Source: Acidobacteriaceae bacterium (GTDB lineage Bacteria > Acidobacteriota > Terriglobia > Terriglobales > Acidobacteriaceae). Taken from it: 34,806 nt of DNA. Numbering within the stretch: position 1 is the stretch's first letter; each line of letters starts with the position of its first letter. The translations under genes were made by a program, and so were the position numbers. Under the pieces are notes generated by a model. The model saw only the letters and a list, made by a program, of their open reading frames with translations, was not told the DNA's origin and ran no database searches. The DNA is taken from positions 1 to 34,806 of the forward strand of contig JASHTS010000103.1 of NCBI GenBank assembly GCA_030040425.1. Direction: 5' to 3'. Positions 8,598-17,592 of this stretch are shown piece after piece.

Positions 8598-11500
8598 TTA
8601 GAAGGAGAACACCATGCCCAGCTGCCCCTGGCGCGGCAGATAGTCGTTGGTGATCTTTCCATAGTTGCCGTCCTGCACCCCTGTATCGGGTGTCTGGTAG
8701 TTGACGCGGTTGAAGATGTTGAAGAACTGGGCCTGGAATTCCAGCTGCGTGCGCTCGGCCAGGTGGATCGCTTTGGCAAACGACATGTCCCAGCTCTGGT
8801 AGCGGGGCCCGTAGCCTTGACCCTCTGCGACGCTGTCATTGCCGAACACGAATCCCTGCGGCTGAGCGAAGCAGCCCGTGTCGAACCACTCGGAAATGGT
8901 GTGTGGATTGTCGGCCACCGAGCAGGTGTAATTGGCGCGCTGTCCGCTGTTCTGGCTCAGCAGGTCGCCCGAGCCTGCGGTTACCAGCAGGGGCGCGCCG
9001 GAACGGAAATTGGTGACGCCGCTGATCGACCACCCGCTGATGATCGCGTCCTCGACGGGCGAGGCCGAGTTGCCGAACTGTTGACCGTGGCCGAACGGCA
9101 GCCCATACACGTAAGTGAGGATGAGGGTCTGCGGGAAATTGGCGTGGTGCCAGCCCGCCGTATCCAAATACTGGTGCATGTCGTAGTTGTCGAGCTGGTT
9201 GGAGTAGTTATCCATCAGCTTCGACCAGGTGTACGCCCCGGTGAAGGTCAGGTTCTGTCCGGCGCGCCGCTCGAAGACGATCTCCCCGGCGTTGTAGTGC
9301 GACTTGGCTCCGCTGTTGCGGAAGTCGACGGTGGAGATGGAACCATTGTCGGCCGCGGTCCAGTTGGGGTTGGTCGGGAATGTGTAATACGGCTCACATT
9401 GCGGAAACGTGATGCCCAGTGCTGCAGCCGTCGGACCTTCGGTGAACGTCGTCGGATTGCACTGGTTCAATTGCCAATCGTTGTAGAGATAGGCGCCTTT
9501 CGTGCCCACATACGCGACGTGGAGCGACATGTTCGCGCTCAGTTGTCTTTCGATGCTGACGTTCCAGTTGTCGGCCTGGCTCTGGCGGAAGTTGCTGGCC
9601 ACGTCATAAACACCGAAGCCTTGCGGCGAAAAGAGGAACCCTCCCGGCGTTGTGGCGATGGGCACAATCGGCGTATAGACCGGCGTTCCAGCGGTGCTGT
9701 TGCCGGGCAGGCCGTTGCCCAAAATGAACGAACCGCAGGCCGAGTACTCCGCCGGATTCGGATTGATGCTGCCTGTGCTCCCCGTATAGGGGGTCAGGCA
9801 GTTGGACATGGGCGCGGAGTTGTTCTCCTGTTCCAGCTCAGGAAAATTGCGTTCCAGCGTGTCGCCGTCAGCGCCGAAGTTGCCGTTGAAGTAGCTCACG
9901 CCGAATGCTGCGCGGATTGCCGTTTTGCCGGAATCTGGCGTGTAGGCCAGCCCCAGGCGCGGCGCCAGATCGCCGTAATAGTTGTTGATATTGGGGCCGC
10001 GGTTGTTGGATGAAGCCACCTGTATTTCGCCGGCATTGGTGCCCGACAAAACGAAGTTGCTCTGCAGGTTCTTGGTGTCCACATCGTGCGTGTAGATGTC
10101 GTAGCGAACGCCGAGGTTGAGCGTGAGCTTGTTGCTCAAGCGGAAATCGTCTTGCGCGAATTCGCCGAATTCGTCGGTGCGCGTGTTGGGTTTGTCGAAG
10201 AAATGGTCGCGGTCGACACCGTCCAGGGCGCCCACCAGGAAGTCGGCGAGGGACGCGGCCGTGGAGCCGGTGCCGGTGTAATTGCCGCTGGCCGCGAACT
10301 GCCCGCGCGGATCGTTCTGCGCGTTGAAGACGCGTGCCTGGATGGGATCGATGGCGATGCCGAACTTCAGGTTATGCCGGCCCTTGACAAGCGTGAACGC
10401 ATCGTTGATCTGATAGATGTTCGAGACTCTGCCCGTGGTTTGCGGCAACCAGCCCGAGTCTCCCGTGCCCTCGAAGCCGTTGAGATTCACTTGGGCAATG
10501 CCGCTGGTATCGGGATAAGCGGCGATGTTGCCGTTGGGAACGCCGAGAGTATTGTTCTCGTCTGGATACTTCGCGAATGCGGCAGTGAAGTCAGCGGTGG
10601 AGTAGCGGCTGTAGCCGAGGCGCAATTGATTGATCATGGTGCCGCTGCTGCCGAAAGTGTGATCCCACCCCAAAACGTCGTTGCTGAGCTGGTTCGTATT
10701 TTCCCCGTTGCCGCCGTTCATGAAAGGGTTGGGGCTGGTGTCGGCGCCGAAGTACAGCGGTTGCGTCTGGTTCCGGTTGCTATATCCAAAGCGCGCAAAG
10801 AAGCGGTCGTTCTGTGAGAACGCCCAATCGACGCGCGCGTCTTCCTGCGGCATCGATGCATCGTTCACGAGGATCTGGCTGGCGTTGCTGATTGGCCCGG
10901 AAAGGTTGGGCAACGGCCACACCGAGCTGCTGAGGAAGGCCGCCGCAATGGGCGAGATGTCCGAAGTGGGAACTGTGTCGTAGGTTCCTGCAACCGTATC
11001 GCCGGTGCTGGCTGTGCATTTTTGCGGATTCGCCGCGCCATTCGCCAGTGCACTGTAATAGCACGCCATGGCGTTGGTGATCGGACCCGCTCCATTCTTG
11101 TCGAAAGCCGACAGGTCGCCGCCGCGGGCCGCCTCCGTGGGCGAGCTCTGCAGACTGGAAGAGCCCGTGGCCAGTTTGAGCCACTGCAAATCCGCTGTGA
11201 AGAACAGCTTGTCCCTGATGATCGGGCCGTCCACTTCGCCGCCGAACATGTTGTAGTGGAACGGCGGGTTCACCTTGCTGAAGTAGTCGGTCGAGTTGAA
11301 GTCCGTATTGCGGTTGTATTCAAAGAGCTGGCCGTGGAAACGATTGGTTCCGCTCTTGGTGGAAATGTTGGACACCTGCGCGCCGAAGGTGCCATACTCC
11401 GCCGTGGGGTCGCTGGTTTCGAGCTTCATTTCGCCGATGAAGTCGAAGGGAATCTGCAGGCCCATGTAGCCGTTTTCCAGCTCGAAGTCGCTCACCCCGT

Positions 11501-12134
11501 CCACCAGGTAGAGATTCGACTCGAAGGGAAAGCCGTTGGTCGCCGTGTAGGCTCCGCCCCCGCCGCCGCCGGGCGCCGTCGTCGCGGCCGTGGACGAGTC
11601 TTCTCCATTCCCCGCGCCCCACGCTGTGGGCGTGGACCCGGGAGCCAGCTGCATCAGCATCTGCGGGCTTCTGCCGTTGATGGGCAGGTTGTTGATCTGG
11701 GTCTGGTCGATGGTTGTCCCCAGGTCGGAGGTTGTGGTCTCAACCAGCGGAGTCGAGCCGGTCACCGTGATCTCCGTGTTGACTGCGCCCGGAGACAGCG
11801 AAAAGTCTACGCGCGTCGACTGCTCCACCAGGACCTGGTTGTGGCTGGAGACCTCCTTTTTGAATCCCTGGGCCTCCACGGCCACGCTGTACAGGCCCGG
11901 TGTCAGGTTGGGAAACGTGTAGAAACCCTGCGGGCCCGTGGTGGTCTTGTTCATCACATTGGTGCCTTCGTTCGTCAGCGTGACGGCCGCGTTGGCAACC
12001 ACTGCTCCGGAAGGGTCTTGTACTGATCCCAGCAGTGTTCCTGTCACCGCCTGACCCACCGTTGCCTTCGCGCCCAGCACCAGCATCGCCAGCAGCCCGG
12101 CAGCCGCACAGTATGTCTTCCATCGTCTTTGCAT
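8598..12134 (-). CDS. Oar-type TonB-dependent outer membrane receptor
   Basis: 1178 aa from the ATG at 12134, preceded by GGAGG at a good distance; the frame is open upstream but lacks a better start. Signal peptide about 1-28. Residues about 29-115 form a carboxypeptidase-regulatory-like (CarboxypepD_reg) beta domain (GSVQDPSGAVVANAAVTLTN, then GFYTFPNLTPGLYSV). A plug-like domain follows with NNLPINGRSP and YLVDGVSDFE, then a long beta-barrel ending in LGMVFSF with terminal Phe. In acidobacteria these proteins are thought to import oligosaccharides or other large nutrients across the outer membrane with TonB energy. A 250-bp leader with tandem CGTAAC sites and stem-loops precedes the gene. 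The DUF362 gene lies downstream. Confidence 0.85.
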   Translation of the reverse strand: MQRRWKTYCAAAGLLAMLVLGAKATVGQAVTGTLLGSVQDPSGAVVANAAVTLTNEGTNVMNKTTTGPQGFYTFPNLTPGLYSVAVEAQGFKKEVSSHNQVLVEQSTRVDFSLSPGAVNTEITVTGSTPLVETTTSDLGTTIDQTQINNLPINGRSPQMLMQLAPGSTPTAWGAGNGEDSSTAATTAPGGGGGGAYTATNGFPFESNLYLVDGVSDFELENGYMGLQIPFDFIGEMKLETSDPTAEYGTFGAQVSNISTKSGTNRFHGQLFEYNRNTDFNSTDYFSKVNPPFHYNMFGGEVDGPIIRDKLFFTADLQWLKLATGSSSLQSSPTEAARGGDLSAFDKNGAGPITNAMACYYSALANGAANPQKCTASTGDTVAGTYDTVPTSDISPIAAAFLSSSVWPLPNLSGPISNASQILVNDASMPQEDARVDWAFSQNDRFFARFGYSNRNQTQPLYFGADTSPNPFMNGGNGENTNQLSNDVLGWDHTFGSSGTMINQLRLGYSRYSTADFTAAFAKYPDENNTLGVPNGNIAAYPDTSGIAQVNLNGFEGTGDSGWLPQTTGRVSNIYQINDAFTLVKGRHNLKFGIAIDPIQARVFNAQNDPRGQFAASGNYTGTGSTAASLADFLVGALDGVDRDHFFDKPNTRTDEFGEFAQDDFRLSNKLTLNLGVRYDIYTHDVDTKNLQSNFVLSGTNAGEIQVASSNNRGPNINNYYGDLAPRLGLAYTPDSGKTAIRAAFGVSYFNGNFGADGDTLERNFPELEQENNSAPMSNCLTPYTGSTGSINPNPAEYSACGSFILGNGLPGNSTAGTPVYTPIVPIATTPGGFLFSPQGFGVYDVASNFRQSQADNWNVSIERQLSANMSLHVAYVGTKGAYLYNDWQLNQCNPTTFTEGPTAAALGITFPQCEPYYTFPTNPNWTAADNGSISTVDFRNSGAKSHYNAGEIVFERRAGQNLTFTGAYTWSKLMDNYSNQLDNYDMHQYLDTAGWHHANFPQTLILTYVYGLPFGHGQQFGNSASPVEDAIISGWSISGVTNFRSGAPLLVTAGSGDLLSQNSGQRANYTCSVADNPHTISEWFDTGCFAQPQGFVFGNDSVAEGQGYGPRYQSWDMSFAKAIHLAERTQLEFQAQFFNIFNRVNYQTPDTGVQDGNYGKITNDYLPRQGQLGMVFSF

Positions 12135-12713
12135 AATGCCTCCAAAGTTGCGGTTGCGGCTCAGGTCATGTCCTGTCGCTGCAAGCAGAACCCTCGCCGT
12201 CGAAATTGCATCGCTCCCCAGGAACATGTCCGCGAGCGCAATCGATTTGTGCTCTCAATGCGGAGCCGCTCCCCCGGATCGCATCTCCGGTTCTGCGGCG
12301 GCACTCGTCAGGAGGAAGGCTCTGGCGCCGGATTCCGCGGAAAGGAGCACCGCAGAACATCTTGGTGGGTATGAGAACGTATGCCTAGTTACGGGGGGTT
12401 ACGGTATTTTGAAACATTGGCGCCAAGCGCCAATTCTGTGGGGCTTCGAAGCCAGGCTTTGCCGGTTTCCGCCAACGTTAACGAAAATGTTACATCCGGT
12501 ATCTCTCTTGCCGGCAGTCGTTTGCGTTTTTACAGGGCTATTTTCGGCACAACCGCATTAACGTACCTGGCATGGCCGGAACTCCTTGGAACGCGGCTTT
12601 CGTGCGGCTGTGCCCGCGCTCGACTAGGCCCGGCCATGCGCTGGCGGAATTCAGACGGGATCGGGATCTCGTCCACTCGATGGCAATCGAAATCTCGCTC
12701 TCCGTACGCGCTC
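12135..12713. other. long leader/intergenic region before the receptor gene
   Basis: About 580 bp without a convincing gene. Read leftwards it holds GATGTAAC...GTTAACG (12476-12496), a hairpin TTGGCGC-CAA-GCGCCAA (12417-12433), the tandem CGTAAC site (12386-12403), a 9-bp stem GTTCTGCGG/CCGCAGAAC (12290-12298 with 12350-12358) and CAATCGATTTG (12239-12249). A further 10-bp inverted repeat (12570-12579 with 12630-12639) lies just beyond the end of the upstream gene and may mark its 3' end, though no T-run follows. Confidence 0.5.
12386..12403 (-). promoter_or_regulatory. tandem CGTAAC operator-like site
   Basis: On the minus strand the sequence is CGTAACCCCCCGTAACTA, two direct units 10 bp apart. 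It matches the site at 5236-5254 except for one inserted base there. It lies about 250 bp before the receptor ATG, at a plausible promoter position. Confidence 0.5.
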
Positions 12714-15700
12714 TTATTCGACCGTGAGCGTGAATGTGCTCGATTGATTCACCGGTCCGCTGGCTGCCGTGATAGTGATCGAATAACTCTGTGGCGGCGG
12801 GGCGATCACTCCGCCGCGCGTGCAACCGCTCACCGCGATGGCTCCCGCCCACGCAAAGACAGCGAGCAGCACCAGACGCAAGCTGCCCCTCTTCGCTCGC
12901 CGCAGGCGCCGCAGCACAAAGAGCGGCAGCAAAAGACCGAAGGCGATTCCACGCCTCAGGCCGCGAGGCCCGGCGCTGGCTGCGGATTCGCCTGCCGTCT
13001 GAATGGTCAGCGTGGCGTCTTTCGCTGAGCCGCCGGGCGTCACGCTGGCTGGTTCGAAGTTGGCCGTCGCGCCTGGGGGCAGTCCGGTTGCGGCGAACGT
13101 AATGGGATTCCCGAAGGCGCCATTCGTCGGCGTGACCAGCAGCGTCACCGTCGCTGTTCCGCCGGGAAGAACCGTGACCGTTCCGCTGGTAACCGTAAGC
13201 GTGAACCCGCTCACGTTGACCGGCACCGGGCTGGATGTGCTTCCGTTGAAGTCCGTGTCGCCCGCGTAGACGGCCGTAATTTCGTCTCTGCCCGGCTCCA
13301 GCTCTGTGGTGGTGAAGCTCGCTGCACCGTCGATCAGGCTGGCGCTGCCCAGGGTGGTTGTGCCGCTTAGGAAAGTCATCGTGCCTGTGGGCGCGCCCGT
13401 CGTCGAAGAGGCGACGGTCGCCGTGAAGGTGACGGAATCTCCTTCCGAGAGCGTAGTCGGTGATGAAGTGAGAGTGGCGGTTGAGGCGGCTTTGGTTACA
13501 GTCAGAGTTCCTGTGGGAGCGGTCACGGCATAGCTGGAGACGTTGGTTCCCGTCACCAGAGGCACAATCAGGTAACTGCCCGGAGGCGAGAGAGGAGTGG
13601 CCAGTGTCGTGAACTGCTCCGTCAACGCATCGCCGTTGACCGCGCCGGTAAGGGTGCCGCTGAACGGCGGATTCGCTGCCCCGTAGGCTCGAGTTGCGTT
13701 GTTCGCCGTGGCCGTGAGCGGAGCGGGGGTGACGGTGAGGGTTGCCGTTGCGGACGCGCTTGACCAGGCAGAAGGATCGGACGGAGTGAAGCTGGCGGTG
13801 AGGGTGTAAGTACCCGCGGTAAGAACGGTCCCCGCGGGCGGGGCAAACGTGAAGGAGCCCGCTGTTGAAGCTGTGGGATCAAGCTGCGTTGCGCTCAGAG
13901 CCGTGCCGTATACGATCGGTGCGGGTGCGGGCCATACAATGATCGAAGGTTCCGTGGCTGTGGAAATGCTTGCAGCGTCCGCCACCTGGATCGTTTCACT
14001 GATGGGCAAGAGCGTCGAGGGGTTCAGCGTGGTTCCCGCGCCCGCGTCGTTTGTATGGATGGTCTCGGCAATCGCGAGCAGCGTCGAGGGCGTCAGCGTC
14101 GTTCCCGCACCCGCATCGTTTACAGATATGGTCTCCCCGATGGCGAGCAGCGTGTTCTCGGCAAGAACCGGCGCGTCGGAAACCTGAATCGTCTCATGGA
14201 TGGTCAGATTGCTCGCCGACTCTGTGCTGCCGGTTCCGCTCAGCGCAGCGGTCTGCGGAGTAAGCGTGGTGTTGTCGGCGACGGAGAGCATGGCCGCATA
14301 CGAGGTTGCCGCACCCGGCGTGAATGTGATGTTGATGGTGCAGCCCGCGCCGGCGGCCAGCGTGGACGGACAATCATTCGTCTGCGCAAAATTGACCGCG
14401 TTCGCGCCGGTGATGGAGATGCCCGTGATCGAAAGCGTCGCGCCGCCGCCGTTGGTAAAGGTGATGGCTTGCGGACTGGTGGTCGCGTTCACCGGCTGCG
14501 AGCCAAAATCGTAGCTCTCGGGCGAAAAGATCCCGCGCGGAATGGGCGTGCCTGCGCCCTCGCCGTAGAGCTGCAACTGAGCCTGCTGGCCGTTGCTGTC
14601 GGTGATGGTCGCGGTCTCGTCCAGCTCACCATCGGAGGCGGGGGAAAACGAGATGTCGAGGTCGCAGCCTTGACCCGCCGCGAGCTCGAAGGGATTTGTG
14701 CATGCGTCCGGATCGCCGGCCGGCGAAAGCACGTAATCCACGGGCATGCTGATCGTCGCCGTCAGCCCCGCGTTGCCCATGTTCCAGACCACCACCGTCT
14801 GCGTTCCGCTTGTGGTGCCGTCGCCGCGTGAGGGATACTCCGGCAGCGCCGCCGCGCTGGTGCTCAGCTTGGCCACCTGATTGTACGAGCTCATCATATA
14901 GAAGTTGCCCTGGTTGTCAGGGGCAGCGCCGGTGTTGGGAATGTAGCTAAAGACGTAGAGCCCATCCACCACGTTGTAGATGGTGCCCGGTCCAAAGTCG
15001 CCATAGCCGCCCTGGTAGAGATAGAGCTCGTAGCCGAGCCCGCTGTTCAGGCTCATCCATGTCTCGTATTGCTGCTCGTACAAGTCGGCATTGCAGCCGA
15101 AGTTGAAAAAGTCATAGAGGTTTCCCGCGCCGTCGCTGGTCAGCCCGCCCGCATAAAAATCGAGCAGCCAGCCGCTGAACGGCGTGCCCATCTGTTGGCA
15201 GCCGGCAACGGTGGGCGGACTGTCGCCGCCGGCAATCGCAATGGCTCCCGTGGAAGGATTCACCTGCGTCAGATACTCCGCGGCATTGGCGCTCACCGAT
15301 GTCGGATTGGGATCGTAGTTGGCCACATAGAGATTTCCGTCCGCGCCCATGGTGATGCCGTAGCCCGCGTTGTTCTCGCTGCCCACGCTCGGCGTGGCGA
15401 TGGTATTGATGATCCCCGTGCTCGCGTTGATCTCGCGGATATTTCCATAGGGAAAATAGAGATAGATGTTGCCCGCGCTGTCCATGGTCATGGCGATGGG
15501 AGCGGCAAGAAACGCCGCCGTCGCCGGGCCGCCGTCGCCGCAGTGATTCGAATCAGCGCAAGTTCCGGGACCGCTGTAGGGAGGAGAGATGGGGTAGTAC
15601 CAGATGCTTGAACCGGCGATGGTGCTGATGATGCCCGTGGCGGCGTTTACTTCGCGCAGCACCGCGCCCGTGCCGCCGTAGTCTGTGCTGTACAACTCCA

Positions 15701-16586
15701 GAAAATAAAGATTGCCTGCGGCATCGAGCATCAGGCCGTACGGCGGCGCCAGTGGGCTTTGTGTGGCCAGGACGCCGTCGACCACCTGCAGGCCGGCTCC
15801 AGCGTAGTTGTCTGTGGCCGCCACGCCCGGCTCGCCGGCATAGAGAGCAATGTTGCCGGTGGCCGCGTCCACGCGCCGGATCACGTAATTGCCGCCATCG
15901 GCGATATACAAATTCCCGGCGCTGTCCACGGCCATGGGCGAGCTGCCTTCTTCGTTTTGCGTGCGCACGTTGAAGGCCAGCTGCGCCTCGTTCGCCGGCC
16001 CGCCGTCGCCTGCATAACCGGGGTTCACCACCCCCAAACCGTTGTCGCCCGGATCGGTCGCGGCCGCATCGGCCTCGCCCGCGTAGCGCGTAAATGTGCC
16101 CGCGGAGAGCGCAAGAATGGGCCCGGTGGCCGCGCCCGTGAGGCCGAAGTTATAGGTGACCGGATTGCCGGCCTCGATGTCCGTGACCAACAGCGGCGCA
16201 GTGCGCGCCAGCATGGGTGAGGCCGTGCTGCCCGGCGCAATCGGCGTATAAGTCACGCTGAGCGTGCATACGGTTCCGGCCGCATTCACCGTCGCGCCGT
16301 CGAGGATGCAGCCGCTGATCTCCCCCAGTGAATAGTCGCTGAATCCGGCGGGAATGGTGATGGATTCGAGCGCGAGCGCCGCGTTCAGCGTCAGGGTCAC
16401 GCTCTGCGTGGTGCTCTCGCCCACCGGGGTTGAAGGAAAGACATTGTTGGCGAGGGTGAAGTTCTGCGCCAGGCCGAACTGCGGCGCGACTATCGAGAAC
16501 AGCAGCGCCAGCGCGGCTGCTGCCAGGCGAGTGCGCCCCGCTCGCCCGCGCAGGCCCTTCTCCGAATTGGCAATGCACTTCCGCAT
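12714..16586 (-). CDS. giant secreted NHL / choice-of-anchor / MBG / Ig-like protein
   Basis: 1290 aa; ATG at 16586 preceded by GAGGAG. Signal peptide about 1-41 (ends GLAQ). Residues about 165-620 carry repeated GYAGDGGPA and SAGNLYIAD-type units of an NHL beta-propeller. About 690-790 is a choice-of-anchor D (ASPM/SPD-2/hydin-like) Ig fold with a TFTPGAATSYAA strand. About 795-865 has three near-identical 23-aa repeats (ETI..NDAGAGTTL). Next come MBG-type domains (TYTLTASFTPSD; NATRAYGAANPPFSG) and a Big_3-like Ig domain (GTMTFLSGTTTLG). The C-terminus has two hydrophobic helices separated by RRLRRAKRGSLR, then VSGC and a short beta tail. It is probably a cell-surface adhesion or binding protein; the ligand is unknown. 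It sits 61 bp after the 16648-17592 gene, probably one operon. Confidence 0.75.
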   Translation of the reverse strand: MRKCIANSEKGLRGRAGRTRLAAAALALLFSIVAPQFGLAQNFTLANNVFPSTPVGESTTQSVTLTLNAALALESITIPAGFSDYSLGEISGCILDGATVNAAGTVCTLSVTYTPIAPGSTASPMLARTAPLLVTDIEAGNPVTYNFGLTGAATGPILALSAGTFTRYAGEADAAATDPGDNGLGVVNPGYAGDGGPANEAQLAFNVRTQNEEGSSPMAVDSAGNLYIADGGNYVIRRVDAATGNIALYAGEPGVAATDNYAGAGLQVVDGVLATQSPLAPPYGLMLDAAGNLYFLELYSTDYGGTGAVLREVNAATGIISTIAGSSIWYYPISPPYSGPGTCADSNHCGDGGPATAAFLAAPIAMTMDSAGNIYLYFPYGNIREINASTGIINTIATPSVGSENNAGYGITMGADGNLYVANYDPNPTSVSANAAEYLTQVNPSTGAIAIAGGDSPPTVAGCQQMGTPFSGWLLDFYAGGLTSDGAGNLYDFFNFGCNADLYEQQYETWMSLNSGLGYELYLYQGGYGDFGPGTIYNVVDGLYVFSYIPNTGAAPDNQGNFYMMSSYNQVAKLSTSAAALPEYPSRGDGTTSGTQTVVVWNMGNAGLTATISMPVDYVLSPAGDPDACTNPFELAAGQGCDLDISFSPASDGELDETATITDSNGQQAQLQLYGEGAGTPIPRGIFSPESYDFGSQPVNATTSPQAITFTNGGGATLSITGISITGANAVNFAQTNDCPSTLAAGAGCTINITFTPGAATSYAAMLSVADNTTLTPQTAALSGTGSTESASNLTIHETIQVSDAPVLAENTLLAIGETISVNDAGAGTTLTPSTLLAIAETIHTNDAGAGTTLNPSTLLPISETIQVADAASISTATEPSIIVWPAPAPIVYGTALSATQLDPTASTAGSFTFAPPAGTVLTAGTYTLTASFTPSDPSAWSSASATATLTVTPAPLTATANNATRAYGAANPPFSGTLTGAVNGDALTEQFTTLATPLSPPGSYLIVPLVTGTNVSSYAVTAPTGTLTVTKAASTATLTSSPTTLSEGDSVTFTATVASSTTGAPTGTMTFLSGTTTLGSASLIDGAASFTTTELEPGRDEITAVYAGDTDFNGSTSSPVPVNVSGFTLTVTSGTVTVLPGGTATVTLLVTPTNGAFGNPITFAATGLPPGATANFEPASVTPGGSAKDATLTIQTAGESAASAGPRGLRRGIAFGLLLPLFVLRRLRRAKRGSLRLVLLAVFAWAGAIAVSGCTRGGVIAPPPQSYSITITAASGPVNQSSTFTLTVE
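14011..14210 (-). repeat. 69-bp in-frame tandem repeats
   Basis: Within the giant secreted protein gene, units starting at 14011 and 14080 are 69 bp apart and nearly identical, with a diverged third unit from 14149. They encode the 23-aa ETI-NDAGAGTTL-LL repeats and would be prone to copy-number change. Confidence 0.75.
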
Positions 16587-16647
16587 GGCTGCTCTCCTCG
16601 CCCTCGTTCGCGTCGCTCTTGCGTTTTCTGAAAAGCGCGCCCGAGGG

Positions 16648-17592
16648 TTAGGAGAAGCTCAGCGTGACCTGGATGGTGATGATCTGGCCGGTGGCCACCG
16701 TGAGCGGACCACCGGGCACGGCAGTCGAAGTGAGCACGCCGATCGGGGTTGCGGTGCCGCTCGCCACCTTCGCCAGAGTGCAGGCAGCCGGAGCCACGCC
16801 GGACTGCAGGTCGGACAAGTTGGAGCCCGTGAACCGGGCGTTGAGCGCCTGCGTATAGGCGTCCTCTTCGTCGCCGTTGGGGCCGAAGGTATTCGTCGCA
16901 TTCCCGCAGCCCAGCATCCATGTTTGCACCGCGGTGATGGGCGCCATGCCCGCCCCAACGGTGAAGTTGCCGGAGAGGACGATACTCACGGTCGGCGCAA
17001 AATTGACTGAAGTCGTGAGGCCGGTCTCCTCTCCGCCCAACGGTGGATCGTTCGAGCTGTAGGCTTTGCCGAAGAACCAATTGACAAAGATCGTGCCCGA
17101 ATCAAGCAGCGTGAAGCAGCCATTTGCGGGCGCCGTAGACGGCGCAGTGGCATACGGATAGCAGAGCGAAGTAAGGTCCTGCCCGGCAATGGACCCGGTA
17201 ATGAGCGCAACGCTAAACCCTCCCGGCGTCAGGTCGCCGGTGAGAATCGCTGCCAGCAACTGGTCGCCGGAGACATTGGCCCCGGCAGTGACCAGCGAGT
17301 TGTTGAACTCGCGCCTCTCTACAAGCTTGCCGTCCGGATTCTTCACCTCCAGCACCCAGTGGCCGTGAATCTTGATCCCGCTGCCGCCCTGTTCCGCTGC
17401 GCCCGGCGCATTTTCTTCTTCCTGCGCCGCAGCCGGTTTTGCGGCTGCGCCCGGCGCATTTGCCGCCACGGCCAATGCATGGGTTTCATCCGCCGCCCGC
17501 CTGCCCTGCTGGGCCGGCGCCATCTGCGCGCTTGCCAGGGCCAAAGCCATCATTGCCGCGCAAAGCTGCTCGCATCCAATTCCTGTTTTCAT
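16648..17592 (-). CDS. secreted protein of unknown function
   Basis: 314 aa with a signal peptide (about 1-28, MAPAQ at the cleavage region). An Ala/Glu-rich linker (about 30-72) is followed by a beta-rich domain beginning IHGHWVLEVKNPDGKLVERREFNNSL. This opening resembles the start of acidobacterial secreted or structural proteins of unknown function. Two Cys pairs (LCYPYAT/NGCFTLL and LGCGNAT/AACTLAK) could form disulfides. The ATG at 17592 has GAGGTGAAGG upstream. I recognise no catalytic motif. It lies 61 bp before the giant NHL/Ig-like gene and probably shares its transcript, so a joint surface role is the best guess. Confidence 0.6.
   Translation of the reverse strand: MKTGIGCEQLCAAMMALALASAQMAPAQQGRRAADETHALAVAANAPGAAAKPAAAQEEENAPGAAEQGGSGIKIHGHWVLEVKNPDGKLVERREFNNSLVTAGANVSGDQLLAAILTGDLTPGGFSVALITGSIAGQDLTSLCYPYATAPSTAPANGCFTLLDSGTIFVNWFFGKAYSSNDPPLGGEETGLTTSVNFAPTVSIVLSGNFTVGAGMAPITAVQTWMLGCGNATNTFGPNGDEEDAYTQALNARFTGSNLSDLQSGVAPAACTLAKVASGTATPIGVLTSTAVPGGPLTVATGQIITIQVTLSFS

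Noticed and set aside
7361..8839. 492-codon minus-strand ORF
   Set aside because: Lies in another frame of the DUF362 gene and crosses into the receptor gene; composition is Arg/Ala/Gly-rich.
8499..10013. 504-codon plus-strand ORF
   Set aside because: It is antisense to the receptor gene, has low-complexity Val/Ala/Arg/Gly composition, and lacks a ribosome binding site. Such mirror ORFs are expected opposite high-GC genes.
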